NCBI RefSeq assembly: GCF_001953885.1
Contig: NZ_MQUS01000005.1
Span: 1 to 64,000 of the forward strand
Direction: 5' to 3'
DNA from: Streptomyces sp. IMTB 2501
GTDB taxonomy: Bacteria; Actinomycetota; Actinomycetes; Streptomycetales; Streptomycetaceae
Length of the DNA stretch: 64,000 nucleotides
In this document: in pieces, positions 33,478 to 42,158 of the stretch
Layout of the letters: each line of letters begins with the position of its first letter
Position numbering within the stretch: the first letter of the stretch is position 1
Notes under the pieces: model-generated
What the model was told of the DNA's origin: nothing
The model's database searches: none
The model's input: the letters and a program-made list of their open reading frames with translations, nothing else
Program-made: the position numbers and the translations under genes

Positions 33478-35301
33478 CATGAAGCGACTCACGTCACCGA
33501 CGGACCGAAGTACCGGGACACGAAAGGGCAGATGGAGGCTGCTGCGGTTGAAGGGCGCCGTGGCAGCGGGTCTGCTGCTGTTCGCGTTCGCCTCCCAGGC
33601 ACAGGCCATCGACTCCACCATCTCTGTGAACAACAAACGCACGGGGTGGGACGCGAGCGAGCCGAACCTGTCGCCGGCTCAGGTGTCCTCGTCGAGCTTC
33701 GGATAGCGCTGGTCCACGCCGGTGAACGGCTCGGTGCTGGCCCAGCCGCTGGTCACCGGCAAGAACGTGGTCGTCGCCACCGAGAACAACTACGTCTACG
33801 GCATCGACGCCGTCACCGGGAAGACGAACTGGACCCGCCAACTCGGCCCGGCCTGGCCCACCTCGTCGATCCCGTGCGCCGACCCCGCGCCGCACACCGG
33901 ATCACCTCCACGCCGGTGTACGACCCGTCGTCCAACACCGTCTACCTCACCAGCAAGGTCAACGACGGCCCGGACGCGCAGCACCCGCACTGGTACTTCC
34001 ACGCGATGAGCGCCTCCACCGGTGCCGAGCGCGCGGGCTGGCCGGTGCGGATCCAGGGCACGCCGACCAACAGCCCCGGCCACCCGTTCAACCCCTTCAC
34101 CTTCGCGCAGCGGCCGGGTCTGCTGCTGAACGGCTCGGTGTACGCGGCCTTCGGCTCCTACTGCGACGTCGGCCCGTACGTCGGCAACGTGGTGGGGGTG
34201 AACATCGGCACCCGCGGCCTGCACCTGTGGTCCGCCGAGGCCGGCTCCGACACCCGGGAGGCCGGTATCTGGCAGAGCGGCGGCGGGCTGGTCTCGGACG
34301 GCTCCGGCCGGATCATCCTCACCACCGGCAACGGCGCCATCGCAGGCTCGCCGAGCCCCGGGCCGGGCAACAGGCCGCCCGGCAACCTCGGCGAGTCGGT
34401 GGTCCGGCTCGGCGTGAACAGCAACGGCAGCCTTTCGGCCCGTGACTTCTTCAGTCCGGCCAACAACAAGACACTGGACCACAACGACACCGACCTCGGC
34501 TCGGGCGGACCCGTCGCCCTTCCGACCGGTTTCGGCACCACCGCGCACCCGCACCTGCTGGTGCAGGTCGGCAAGGACGGCCGGGTCTTCCTGCTGGACC
34601 GGGACAACCTGGGTGGCATGGGCCAGGGTCCGAACGGCACGGACAAACCGGTGAGCGTGGCCGGACCGTTCGAGGCCATCTGGGGCCACCCCGCCGTCTG
34701 GGGCGGTGGCGGAGGCTACGTGTACACCGTGGCCACCAAGATCGGCAACGCCGCTTCGCCGCTGCGCGCGCTGAAGTTCGGGGTGAACAGTTCCGGCATC
34801 CCGACCCTGACCAGCGTGGGCACCAGCAACGAGGGCTTCGGCTACGGCTCCGGTTCTCCCCTGGTCACCTCCAACGGAACGTCCCCCGGCTCCGCGCTGG
34901 TCTGGGCGGTCTGGTCCGGCTCCGGCCCCGGCGGTGTCGGCGGCGAGCTGCGGGTCTACGACGCGGTGCCGGTGGGCGGCGTCATGCACCTGCGCCGTGC
35001 CTTCCCGATCGGCACGGCGGCCAAGTTCGTGGTCCCCGCCACTGACGGCGGCCGGGTCTACGTCGGGACCCGGGACGGCCACCTGGTGGCCTTCGGCACC
35101 GCGGGTGCGACCGGCGCCGCCCCTCCGACCGGTGGGACCGGTGGTGGGACCGGTGGGACCGGTAGCGGGACTGGTGGGACCGGTAGCGGGACTGGTGGGA
35201 CCGGTGGTTGGACCGGTGGTGGGTCTTCTGGTGGGACCGGTGGGACCGGCGGTGGGACCGGTGGGTGCCTCCCCTGTGAGGAGTCCAAGCACGGGTCCTG
35301 A
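33478..35301 (+). pseudogene. Broken gene for a secreted beta-propeller protein (in-frame stop plus frameshift)
   Basis: The reading starts at 33478 (MKRLTSPT...) with a Tat-less signal peptide (GAVAAGLLLFAFASQAQA), continues to VSSSSFG, meets TAG at 33704-33706 and then goes on in the same frame as RWSTPVNGSVLAQPL...VATENNYVYGIDA. A CAG to TAG change would explain this. At 33900/33901 the frame then shifts by one base (CADPAPHTG | ITSTPVYDP), and the remaining 467 residues are intact. The protein resembles secreted PQQ-like beta-propeller proteins, with AERAGWPVRIQG, AGIWQSGGGLVSDG and HPHLLVQVGKDGRVFLLD. It ends in a Gly/Thr-rich tail. Two independent lesions suggest real decay. Confidence 0.85.
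35127..35270 (+). repeat. GGTGGGACC-type tandem minisatellite
   Basis: Repeats of GGTGGGACCGGT with a 21-bp higher-order unit (GGTGGGACCGGTAGCGGGACT), encoding Gly-Gly-Thr-Gly. It forms the C-terminal tail of the broken beta-propeller gene and is prone to slippage. Confidence 0.8.
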
Positions 35302-35324
35302 GCCTTCGCCACGCTCAAGCCCCG

Positions 35325-35370
35325 GCCCCGGCCCCGGACGCAACTCAGCAGAAGCGTCCGGGGCCGGGGC
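35325..35370 (+). terminator. Strong hairpin after the broken propeller gene
   Basis: GCCCCGGCCCCGGACGC-type 17-bp arms (35325-35341 with 35354-35370) are perfectly complementary around a 12-nt loop. The hairpin is 24 bp after the stop. The region 35371-35538 up to the convergent nudix gene shows no gene. Confidence 0.75.
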
Positions 35371-35538
35371 CCAACCGGCGGCCGCCGTGGCCGGCGGCGA
35401 CATGGACGATCTCGGTCCGACGCCGTGGCGTTCCCGGGCCGCGGCGGCGTCGGGCTCGGCCTGTGGTGCGGCACGGTGTTGACGCTCAGCCGCAGGGCGG
35501 CGCCGGTGAACTGTGCCGAGGTGAGCGGTGACGGCCTG

Positions 35539-35955
35539 TCAGTCCTCCCCGTGCTGGTCGGCGTCGATTGCCGCGAGTGTCGGAGGGATCAGGTCCCTGT
35601 CGCGTTCGTAGGTCAGGCGTTCGCGGGCTCTGTCCGGCGACAGCCACAGCAACTCGCTCACTTCGTCGCCGGGTACGAAGGCTCCGCCGGTCGACTCCGC
35701 GGCCCAGTACGTGACTTCCTTGTCCCGGCCCGTGTTGTCGACGTAGTGGGCACTCGGCAGGGCCGATCCGAGCCGGCATGTGTGGCCGGTCTCTTCCTCC
35801 ACTTCGCGCAGGGCAGCCGCGCGGGCCGTCTCGCCCTTCTTCAGCTTCCCTTTGGGCCAGGACCAGTCAGACCACTTCGGCCTGAAGACCAGGGCCAGCT
35901 CGACGCCGCCCGAGGAGGAACGGCGCCAGAGCACACAGCCGGCCGCGCGGACCAT
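35539..35955 (-). CDS. Nudix hydrolase (MutT-like)
   Basis: 138 residues. Complete Nudix box in GKLKKGETARAAALREVEEE followed by TG (GX5EX7REUXEEXGU), within a beta-alpha-beta fold starting RAAGCVLWRR. Predicted to hydrolyse nucleoside diphosphate-X compounds or polyphosphorylated metabolites. It follows the CHAD gene by 21 bp and is third in the ppk-CHAD-nudix operon, so a role with polyphosphate or diadenosine polyphosphates is plausible. Confidence 0.92.
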   Translation of the reverse strand: MVRAAGCVLWRRSSSGGVELALVFRPKWSDWSWPKGKLKKGETARAAALREVEEETGHTCRLGSALPSAHYVDNTGRDKEVTYWAAESTGGAFVPGDEVSELLWLSPDRARERLTYERDRDLIPPTLAAIDADQHGED

Positions 35956-35976
35956 TGATCGCCTCCTCGTGGGACC

Positions 35977-37131
35977 TCAGGACGCGCCGAGGATCTGCTG
36001 CTGCCATGCCTGCTGGAAGGCGAACCTGGCCGCCTCCACCTCGTGCCGCTGATCGGCGTGCAGCACGCCGAGGGCGTATGCCGTCGCCGGTGCGATACGG
36101 GGCGTACGGGCGGCCTGGGCCGCCGCCGCTGCCGCCTCCGAGGCATCGCGGTGCCGGTTCAGGGCCTGGCCCGCCGCCAACAGCCGCACGTCCACCGGGG
36201 AGTTGCCCGCGTGCAGCACCTCCTGGGCGTACCGGTGCAGGCGCAGCAGCAGCCGGACCTGGTGCCAGGGGCCGTCCTGGGGGTGGGGGGACGGGTCCGG
36301 GGACAGGCCGTGGACCAGGGCCTCCGCGTTGTACGGGTGGCCCGCGGTGACCAGGGGCAGACCTGCGATGGCGTCTGTCAGCCGTTCCTCCGCAGCGGCT
36401 GCCAGGGGGCGCAGGTCGGTGGTGGGCGCGGCGGGCGTGAGGGGGACCTCGCTGGCCAGCACGGCGACCTTGTCGGCGACGGCGTGGAAGCGGCTGGATC
36501 CCAGGGCCTGGAGCGCCGTGGAGTGAGCCCTTGTCCGGGAGAGGGTCAGCTGGCGTTCGAGCAGGGCGCCCGCTTTGGCCGCGCCCACGGTGAGGTTGCC
36601 GCGTTCCGGTGCGGCGGTTGCCGGGCCACTGGCGTTGTCCGGTGCCGCTCTCTGCGGGACGGGCGCCGCCCCGGCGGCACGACTGCCCGCAGCCACGGTG
36701 GCTGCCGAGTCGATCGCCTGGCCCGGGAACCCCGTCGCCCCCGACAGCCGGTGCAACGCCAGGAGCAGGCGTTCCAGGCGGGCCTCGTACGCGTGCTCCA
36801 GGCCCAATGTGCCGGAGAGCCACGCCAGTTCGGGGCGCATCTCCTCGGACCAGTCGGGGTCCAGCAGGGGGCGGAAGGTGTGCAGGCTGCCGCTGATGCG
36901 GCGGGCCGAGCGGCGCAGGGCGCGCGCCGCGTCGACGGACTCCTCCGCGCCGTTGTCCCCCGCACCCGCCCGGTCGCGCGCGGAGGCACCCCCGTTGGCA
37001 CCGCCGTTCTCACGGTGCAGGCGCAGGGCGCGGAGGAACTCCGTGGCCTGGGCGCGCAGGTACGCCGCCAGGGCGTCTCCGGTCACCACCTCGGCCGTGG
37101 GGTCCGTCGGTTCAAGGTGTTGCTGTGCCAC
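35977..37131 (-). CDS. CHAD domain protein (polyphosphate-associated)
   Basis: 384 residues, GTG start. Helical CHAD domain in two repeats; conserved His/Arg/Lys-rich helices such as [36 protein letters not shown] and [14 protein letters not shown] segments. CHAD proteins bind polyphosphate granules via basic residues. The N-terminal extension contains an Asn/Gly/Ala-rich insert and an Ala/Pro-rich linker sits in the middle. It overlaps the ppk end by 20 bp, so the two are translationally coupled. Confidence 0.9.
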   Translation of the reverse strand: MAQQHLEPTDPTAEVVTGDALAAYLRAQATEFLRALRLHRENGGANGGASARDRAGAGDNGAEESVDAARALRRSARRISGSLHTFRPLLDPDWSEEMRPELAWLSGTLGLEHAYEARLERLLLALHRLSGATGFPGQAIDSAATVAAGSRAAGAAPVPQRAAPDNASGPATAAPERGNLTVGAAKAGALLERQLTLSRTRAHSTALQALGSSRFHAVADKVAVLASEVPLTPAAPTTDLRPLAAAAEERLTDAIAGLPLVTAGHPYNAEALVHGLSPDPSPHPQDGPWHQVRLLLRLHRYAQEVLHAGNSPVDVRLLAAGQALNRHRDASEAAAAAAQAARTPRIAPATAYALGVLHADQRHEVEAARFAFQQAWQQQILGAS

Positions 37132-39343
37132 GCCGGCGCCTCCGGGCGTCTATGAGCATCTCCTGGACGTTGCGCAAGGGCTGTCCGTCCGCGTCGGTCG
37201 CGCGCCGGGTCCACTCGCCGTCGGGGCCGAGGTGCCAGGAGGAGGTCGAGTCGGACATGCCGGTGTCGAGCAGCCGGTTCAGGGCCGCCCGGTGCGCCGG
37301 GTCGACGACGCGGACCAGGGCCTCGATCCGGCGGTCGAGGTTGCGGTGCATCATGTCGGCGCTGCCGATCCACACCTCGGGCTCGCCGCCGTTGCCGAAG
37401 GCGAACACACGGGAGTGTTCGAGGAAGCGGCCGAGGATCGAGCGGACCCGGATGTTCTCCGACAGGCCCGCGACACCCGGGCGGATCGCGCAGATGCCGC
37501 GCACCCAGATGTCGACCGGCACGCCGGCCTGGGACGCGCGGTAGAGCGCGTCGATGACCGCCTCGTCGACCATCGAGTTGACCTTGATACGGACGAAGGC
37601 GGGGCGGCCCGCGTGGTGGTGCTGGACCTCCTTGTTGATCCGCGCGACCAGACCGTCCCGCAGGGACTTCGGGGCCACCAGCAGGCGGCGGTAGGTCTCC
37701 CGGCGCGAGTAGCCGGACAGGCGGTTGAACAGGTCGGAGAGGTCCGCGCCGACCTGCGGGTCGGCCGTGAGCAGGCCCAGGTCCTCGTACAGCCGGGCGG
37801 TCTTCGGGTGGTAGTTGCCCGTGCCGACATGGCTGTAGCGGCGCAGGGTCTCGCCCTCCTGGCGGACCACCAGGGACAGCTTGCAGTGCGTCTTCAGGCC
37901 GACGAGGCCGTAGACGACGTGGCAGCCGGCCTCCTCCAGCTTCTTCGCCCACTTGATGTTGGCGTGCTCGTCGAAGCGGGCCTTGATCTCGACCAGGACG
38001 AGGACCTGCTTGCCGGCCTCGGCGGCGTCTATGAGCGCGTTGACGATCGGGGAGTCGCCGGAGGTCCGGTACAGGGTCTGCTTGATCGCGAGGACGTCCG
38101 GGTCCTCGGCCGCCTGCTCGATGAAGGCCTGTACGGACGTCGAGAAGGAGTCGTACGGGTGGTGCAGGAGCACGTCCCGCTGGCGCAGCGCGGCGAAGAT
38201 GTCCGGTGCCGACGCCGACTCGACCTCGGCGAGGTCGCGGTGGGTGCCCGCGATGAACTTCGGGTACTTCAGCTCCGGGCGGTCGAGGCCGTGGATGCGG
38301 AACAGGCCGGTGAGGTCCAGCGGGCCGGGCAGCGGGTACACCTCGGCCTCGGAGATCTTCAGCTCGCGGACCAGCAGGTCCAGCACCTCACGGTCGATGG
38401 ACTCCTCGACCTCCAGACGCACCGGCGGGCCGAAGCGGCGCCGCATGAGCTCCTTCTCCAGGGCCTGGAGCAGGTTCTCGGCGTCGTCCTCTTCTACTTC
38501 CAGGTCCTCGTTGCGGGTGAGCCGGAACGTGTGGTGCTCCAGCACCTCCATGCCCGGGAACAGCTCCTCCAGGTGCGCGGCGATGACGTCCTCGATGGGG
38601 ACGTACCGGCCGGGGCTGCTCTCCAGGAAGCGGGACAGCAGCGGCGGCACCTTCACGCGCGCGAAGTGCTTGTGGCCGCTGACCGGGTTGCGTACGACGA
38701 CGGCCAGGTTCAGGGAGAGGCCGGAAATGTACGGGAAGGGGTGTGCGGGGTCGACGGCCAGCGGGGTGAGGACCGGGAAGATCTGGTGCCGGAACAGGGT
38801 GAACAGGCGGGCCTGCTCCTTGTCGGTCAGCTCGTTCCAGCGGACCAGCTGTATGCCCTCCTCCGCGAGTGCGGGGGCGACGTCCTCGTGGTAACAGGCG
38901 GCGTGCCGGGCCATCAGCTCGCGCGAGCGGGCCCAGATCATCTCCAGCACCTCGCGCGGCTGCAGCCCGGAGGCGGACCGGGTCGCGACACCGGTGGCGA
39001 TACGACGCTTCAGTCCGGCGACCCGGACCATGAAGAACTCGTCCAGGTTGCTGGCGAAGATCGCGAGGAAGTTCGCGCGCTCCAGCAGCGGGGTGTTCGG
39101 GTCCTCGGCCAGCTCCAGGACGCGTTCGTTGAAGCCGAGCCAGCTGCGCTCCCGGTCGAGGAACCGGCCCTGGGGCAGGGGCGTACCCTCACCCTGCGCT
39201 TCCTCGTACCCGTCGAGGTCCGCGTCGATGTCGGGTTCCAGGTCGGAGACAGTGGCGGCCACCGTGTGGGGGCGGTGTGCGGCGATGGAGCCCACGGGAG
39301 GCTGCGCGTGCTGGACAGGTGCCTTGGCGTCTTGCTGGCTCAT
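37112..39343 (-). CDS. ppk: Polyphosphate kinase
   Basis: 743 residues from ATG 39343 (MSQQDAK); an in-frame ATG at 39466 would add 41 low-complexity residues without a Shine-Dalgarno. Four PPK1 domains: N ([19 protein letters not shown]), head, and C1/C2 with the phosphorylated His in [20 protein letters not shown] and the second motif [19 protein letters not shown]. It reversibly makes polyphosphate from ATP. In S. lividans ppk is known to be PhoP-controlled; here no clear PHO box is visible immediately upstream. First gene of the ppk-CHAD-nudix operon. Confidence 0.95.
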   Translation of the reverse strand: MSQQDAKAPVQHAQPPVGSIAAHRPHTVAATVSDLEPDIDADLDGYEEAQGEGTPLPQGRFLDRERSWLGFNERVLELAEDPNTPLLERANFLAIFASNLDEFFMVRVAGLKRRIATGVATRSASGLQPREVLEMIWARSRELMARHAACYHEDVAPALAEEGIQLVRWNELTDKEQARLFTLFRHQIFPVLTPLAVDPAHPFPYISGLSLNLAVVVRNPVSGHKHFARVKVPPLLSRFLESSPGRYVPIEDVIAAHLEELFPGMEVLEHHTFRLTRNEDLEVEEDDAENLLQALEKELMRRRFGPPVRLEVEESIDREVLDLLVRELKISEAEVYPLPGPLDLTGLFRIHGLDRPELKYPKFIAGTHRDLAEVESASAPDIFAALRQRDVLLHHPYDSFSTSVQAFIEQAAEDPDVLAIKQTLYRTSGDSPIVNALIDAAEAGKQVLVLVEIKARFDEHANIKWAKKLEEAGCHVVYGLVGLKTHCKLSLVVRQEGETLRRYSHVGTGNYHPKTARLYEDLGLLTADPQVGADLSDLFNRLSGYSRRETYRRLLVAPKSLRDGLVARINKEVQHHHAGRPAFVRIKVNSMVDEAVIDALYRASQAGVPVDIWVRGICAIRPGVAGLSENIRVRSILGRFLEHSRVFAFGNGGEPEVWIGSADMMHRNLDRRIEALVRVVDPAHRAALNRLLDTGMSDSTSSWHLGPDGEWTRRATDADGQPLRNVQEMLIDARRRRRGTATP

Positions 39344-39659
39344 GAGTCCATTCTTCCGCGCCGCGGGGGTGACGGGCGCGTCGGAACGTGCGGGCGGGAG
39401 CGTCACGGTCCCGTTCAGCGCTGGCCCCTCGGGGGGCGGCGAAGGCTCTGGCACGGCGGGCTTCATTGCCCGAGCGTCGCAAGCTTGGCTGAATCAATGG
39501 TTACGGAGACATGACGTGCGGGATAGCGCGGGGCGGCTCCCGGAGGTCTGCATCGCGAAAGTTACGGATCCCGTGCCGGCCCGGGAGTAGGCCGCTTGCC
39601 CGCGCGTGCGGGGTGCCGCTCTGCTTGAGCGAGGTGACCTGGGCGACCGCCGGTCACCG

Positions 39660-39960
39660 GCGCGGCATCAGCCGCTGGGCCCGGCGCCGCGACACCGCCG
39701 GTGATCGCCACACCGAGGACCAGCGAGGGCGGCTGCGGCGCAGCGAGCGAGGGCGGCGTACGGCGCAGCAGCAGACCGCCGGGGCGCCGACGGCGAGCCC
39801 GGCGAGGGCCGGGGCGACGGTGGTGGGGCCGTTGGTTCGGAAGGTCGCCAGGTCATACCAGGCCTTGACGCCGTCGATGCGCCATGGCCCGCTGCCGAGG
39901 GCCGGGAGGTCCGCAGTGCCGCTCGCCAGCTCCTGGCGGGTCAGGGCGGTGGTCACGCGG
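39660..39960 (-). pseudogene. Relic of an ABC-transporter permease
   Basis: A frame starting near 39957 reads MTTALTRQELASG...GVKAWYDLATFRTNGPTTVAPALAGLAVGAPAV and then dissolves into Arg-rich nonsense. The readable part resembles the N-terminal region of Streptomyces ABC-2-type permeases (a Gly-Ala-Pro segment after the first periplasmic loop), and it overlaps the end of the ABC ATPase relic, as such gene pairs do. Degenerate and certainly not full length. Confidence 0.5.
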
Positions 39961-40336
39961 CACGCTCCTCGGGGAGGCGCGCCTCGGGATCGCGCAGGTG
40001 GGCGAGGACCAGTGCCTCCAGCGAGGGCGCCGAGGTGCGCCGGCGGCCGGTGACCCGGGACTCGACCACGGCGTGCGCGTCGAGGCCGGCGACCAGCGGC
40101 AGAGGGTCGCAGGGGCCCTCCGGCTCGGCGACCACGTGCGAGGACATCATGATCGTGGTGGGGGAAGGGCGAGGCCGGCGCCCATGCGCAGGATCTCGGC
40201 GACGGTGAGCCGCGGCCGGGCCGATGCCGAGCACCCTGATCCGCCCCTCGCCGGGCGCCAGCAGCCCGACGGCGGCGCGGACCTGCCCCGCGGGCAGCCG
40301 GAAGGCACACTCGTGGTCACCACGTCCGGTGTCCAT
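39953..40336 (-). pseudogene. Relic of an ABC-transporter ATPase
   Basis: Readable fragments: FRLPAGQVRAAVGLLAPGEG, RIRVLGIGPA, and near the end MSSHVVAEPEGPCDPLPLVAGL followed by APSLEALVLAHLRDPEA. These are recognisable as the start, the switch/H-loop and the C-terminus of a drug-type ABC ATPase, but Walker A, signature and Walker B are gone and a further piece (LTVAEILRMGAGL) lies in another frame at about 40147-40206. Several deletions and frameshifts. The remaining stretch to 40603 holds no gene. Confidence 0.65.
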
Positions 40337-40603
40337 CCCTTTCCCGGATCAGACGTGCGTACGGCGAGGGCCCTCGCACCACTGCGCCTTCCCCGAGCGG
40401 ATGCCCCCGGCCGACGACTCGGCGATCGCCGCGTCCACCCGGCCCGGTCAGGTGACCCGCGGCATGTCCCGGGGCGGTGGTGACCGGGTGCCGGGGTTCT
40501 CTCCACTGCTGTGGCCGGTGTGCTGGTTTCGACGACGGCCTTGCCGGTTCCGTGGTGGTCCTCCCCCGGACAGAGCCGCTGCAGCGGGCGGACCTATCCG
40601 CCG

Positions 40604-41530
40604 TCACGTCTCCGTGCGGTACATCAGGTCCGTCTCGTACGTGGTGAAGCCCAGTCGTTCGTACACCGACACGGCCGCCTGGTTGTCGGCGTCGACGTAG
40701 AGCATCGCGGTCGGGAGTTGCTGGTCGGCCAGGTGGCGGAGCCCGATCGTGGTGAGGGACTTGCCGAGGCCGCCGCCCTGGTCGCCGGGGCGGACGCCGA
40801 GGACGTAGACCTCGCCGAGGCCCTCCTCGGCGTGCGCCTTGGTCCAGTGGAAGCCGATCAACTCCCCGCGCCGCTCGGCGAGGAAGAACCCGGCCGGGTC
40901 GAACCACGGCTCGGCCTTGCGGTCGTCGAGGTCCCGCTGGGTCAGCGAGCCCTGCTCCGGGTGGTGGGCGAAGGCGGCCGCGTTGACCGCGAGCCAGGCC
41001 GTGTCGTCCTTGCCGGGCACGAAGGTGCGCACGGTCACGCCCTCCGGCAGCACCGGGTCGGGCAGGTTCAGATCGCTCAACGGGCGCCGCATCTGCCGCA
41101 GTTCGCGGAACAGCGTCAGGCCGAGCACCTGGGCGAGATGCCGGGCGGCCGGATGCCCGCCGTGCGCCCACACCCGCAGCCGCTTGCCGGAGGCGGCGAG
41201 CAGCGCCGCGCCGAGTGCCCTGCCGTGCCCGTGCCCGCGGTGCGCGGGGTGGACGACGAGTTCGGCGGCCGGTGCCTCCACCGGGTCGGTGTCCTCCAGC
41301 TGGGCGTAGCCGACGAGTTCGTCGCCGACGGTCAGCAGCAGATGCGAGACGCCCTCGCGGGCACCCCCGCGCAGCTGCAGCCGGCCCTGCTCGGACACCG
41401 GCTGCTGCCCGTCGACCCCGGCGGCCTCGGCGAGCAGGGCCAGCACGGCCTCGGCCCGGTCCGGGGTGAGCGCGGAGTGGGTCTCGATGGAGCGGGCGGG
41501 GAAGGCTCGTACGGTGTCGTCGCTGCTCAT
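40604..41530 (-). CDS. mshD: Mycothiol synthase (acetyl-CoA:Cys-GlcN-Ins acetyltransferase)
   Basis: 308 residues, two tandem GNAT domains. The N-terminal one has AAELVVHPAHRGHGHGRALG, the C-terminal active one has GEVYVLGVRPGDQGGGLGKSL and ADNQAAVSVYERLGF. Typical MshD arrangement and length. It catalyses the last step of mycothiol biosynthesis, acetylation of Cys-GlcN-Ins. ATG 41530 (MSSDDTV); the frame extends upstream to a TTG at 41590 without support. Divergent from the peptide genes at 41739. Confidence 0.95.
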   Translation of the reverse strand: MSSDDTVRAFPARSIETHSALTPDRAEAVLALLAEAAGVDGQQPVSEQGRLQLRGGAREGVSHLLLTVGDELVGYAQLEDTDPVEAPAAELVVHPAHRGHGHGRALGAALLAASGKRLRVWAHGGHPAARHLAQVLGLTLFRELRQMRRPLSDLNLPDPVLPEGVTVRTFVPGKDDTAWLAVNAAAFAHHPEQGSLTQRDLDDRKAEPWFDPAGFFLAERRGELIGFHWTKAHAEEGLGEVYVLGVRPGDQGGGLGKSLTTIGLRHLADQQLPTAMLYVDADNQAAVSVYERLGFTTYETDLMYRTET

Positions 41531-41574
41531 GCGTAGAGGGTACGGCAGGCCTCCCGTAAAACCTATGTGAATGG

Positions 41575-41738
41575 CGGTTCGGTTCCGCAATGTCCCTGTG
41601 AATTACTCACAGGGCTCTTTAATTGAGGTCTCATCGGAATTCACTCTTTTTGGCCCTTGGGTGCCCTAATGTTTTCCGTGTCGAAAGCGAAAGACGCGGA
41701 CGGCGCAGCAGAGAGAAGCGAACAGAGAGGGAACGGCC
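41575..41738 (+). promoter_or_regulatory. AT-rich promoter region of the basic peptide genes
   Basis: This is the most AT-rich part of the window outside pstS control DNA, with ATTACTCACAGGGCTCTTTA, CTCTTTTTGG and a -10-like TAATGT at 41667-41672, about 65 nt upstream of the first peptide gene. It also separates mshD from the peptide genes. Start site not determined. Confidence 0.45.
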
Positions 41739-41855
41739 ATGAGCTTCCACAAGATTGTCCCGGTGAATAAGGACCGCAAGCCCGCCCCGGCCCCGAAGCC
41801 CCGCAAGTACGAGCCGAAGAAGCGCGAGCCCAGGCGCCCGGTGGGTCACAAGTAA
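41739..41855 (+). CDS. Very basic Lys/Pro-rich 38-residue peptide A
   Basis: ATG 41739 with AGAGAGGG about 8 nt upstream; TAA at 41853. N-terminus MSFHKIVPVNKDRKP, then PAPAPKPRKYEPKKREPRRP and the end VGHK. It has 8 Lys, 5 Arg, 8 Pro and 3 acidic residues, a net charge of about +10. No TM segment or classical signal peptide. The second peptide 54 bp downstream has the same N-terminal MSFHK and C-terminal RRPVG motifs, so the two are paralogues, and an ABC exporter follows. Possibly an exported antimicrobial or signalling peptide, or an intracellular nucleic-acid-binding peptide. Not recognised from any named family. Confidence 0.7.
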   Translation: MSFHKIVPVNKDRKPAPAPKPRKYEPKKREPRRPVGHK

Positions 41856-41908
41856 TCCCGCCATAAAAGCAAGCTGGGTATAAACCAAGAATCAGGAAGG
41901 GGAATTCC

Positions 41909-42028
41909 ATGTCTTTCCACAAGCTCGCCCCCATCGGCAAGAAGCACTGCAAGCCCGGCCCGGCGCCGAAGAAGCCGGCACCGAAGAAGCCCGCGCCGCG
42001 GCGCCGCCCGGTCGGAGACAAGGGCTGA
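41909..42028 (+). CDS. Very basic Lys/Pro-rich 39-residue peptide B
   Basis: ATG 41909 with GGAAGGGG at about 6 nt; TGA at 42026. Starts MSFHKLAPIGKKHCKPGPAP and ends PRRRPVGDKG. It has 9 Lys, 3 Arg, 9 Pro and 1 Asp, with net charge about +11 and one Cys (position 14). Paralogue of peptide A: shared MSFHK(I/L)(V/A)P start, KPxPAPK middle and RRPVGxK end. The last codons lie in a 12-bp tandem repeat. Both have excellent ribosome-binding sites and synonymous divergence, supporting translation. Confidence 0.7.
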   Translation: MSFHKLAPIGKKHCKPGPAPKKPAPKKPAPRRRPVGDKG

Positions 42029-42052
42029 GACAAGGGCTGAGTCAAGGACTGA
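42017..42052 (+). repeat. 12-bp tandem repeat over the end of peptide B
   Basis: GACAAGGGCTGA twice, then GTCAAGGACTGA, three head-to-tail copies beginning with the last three codons (Asp-Lys-Gly-stop) of peptide B. A micro-duplication that repeats the C-terminus with its stop codon downstream; only the first copy is in the open frame. Confidence 0.85.
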
Positions 42053-42065
42053 GCCAGACCGTCGT

Positions 42066-42113
42066 GAGGCGGGGTCACCGGTTATCGCGTGGTCGCACCG
42101 GTGGCCCCGCCTC
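42066..42113 (+). terminator. Long hairpin between peptide genes and ABC exporter
   Basis: GAGGCGGGGTCACCGGT (42066-42082) pairs with ACCGGTGGCCCCGCCTC (42097-42113) with one G-U, 17-bp stem, 14-nt loop. No U-tract. It would partly separate strong peptide expression from lower exporter expression by attenuation or 3'-end protection. Confidence 0.75.
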
Positions 42114-42158
42114 CGCCGTGTTCGAAGCCGTGTCCACGGCTGTGGAAAGGAATTGCCG

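Noticed and set aside
35127..35270. CRISPR-like array in the GGTGGGACC repeats
   Set aside because: No unique spacers; it is a coding minisatellite of Gly-Gly-Thr-Gly units.
39430..39500. PHO box upstream of ppk
   Set aside because: Only weak GTAACCATTGA/TTCAGCC-like text; not convincing even though PhoP control of ppk is known in a relative.
36575..39514. 979-residue plus-strand frame opposite ppk and CHAD
   Set aside because: Antisense shadow; no start signal and low-complexity composition.
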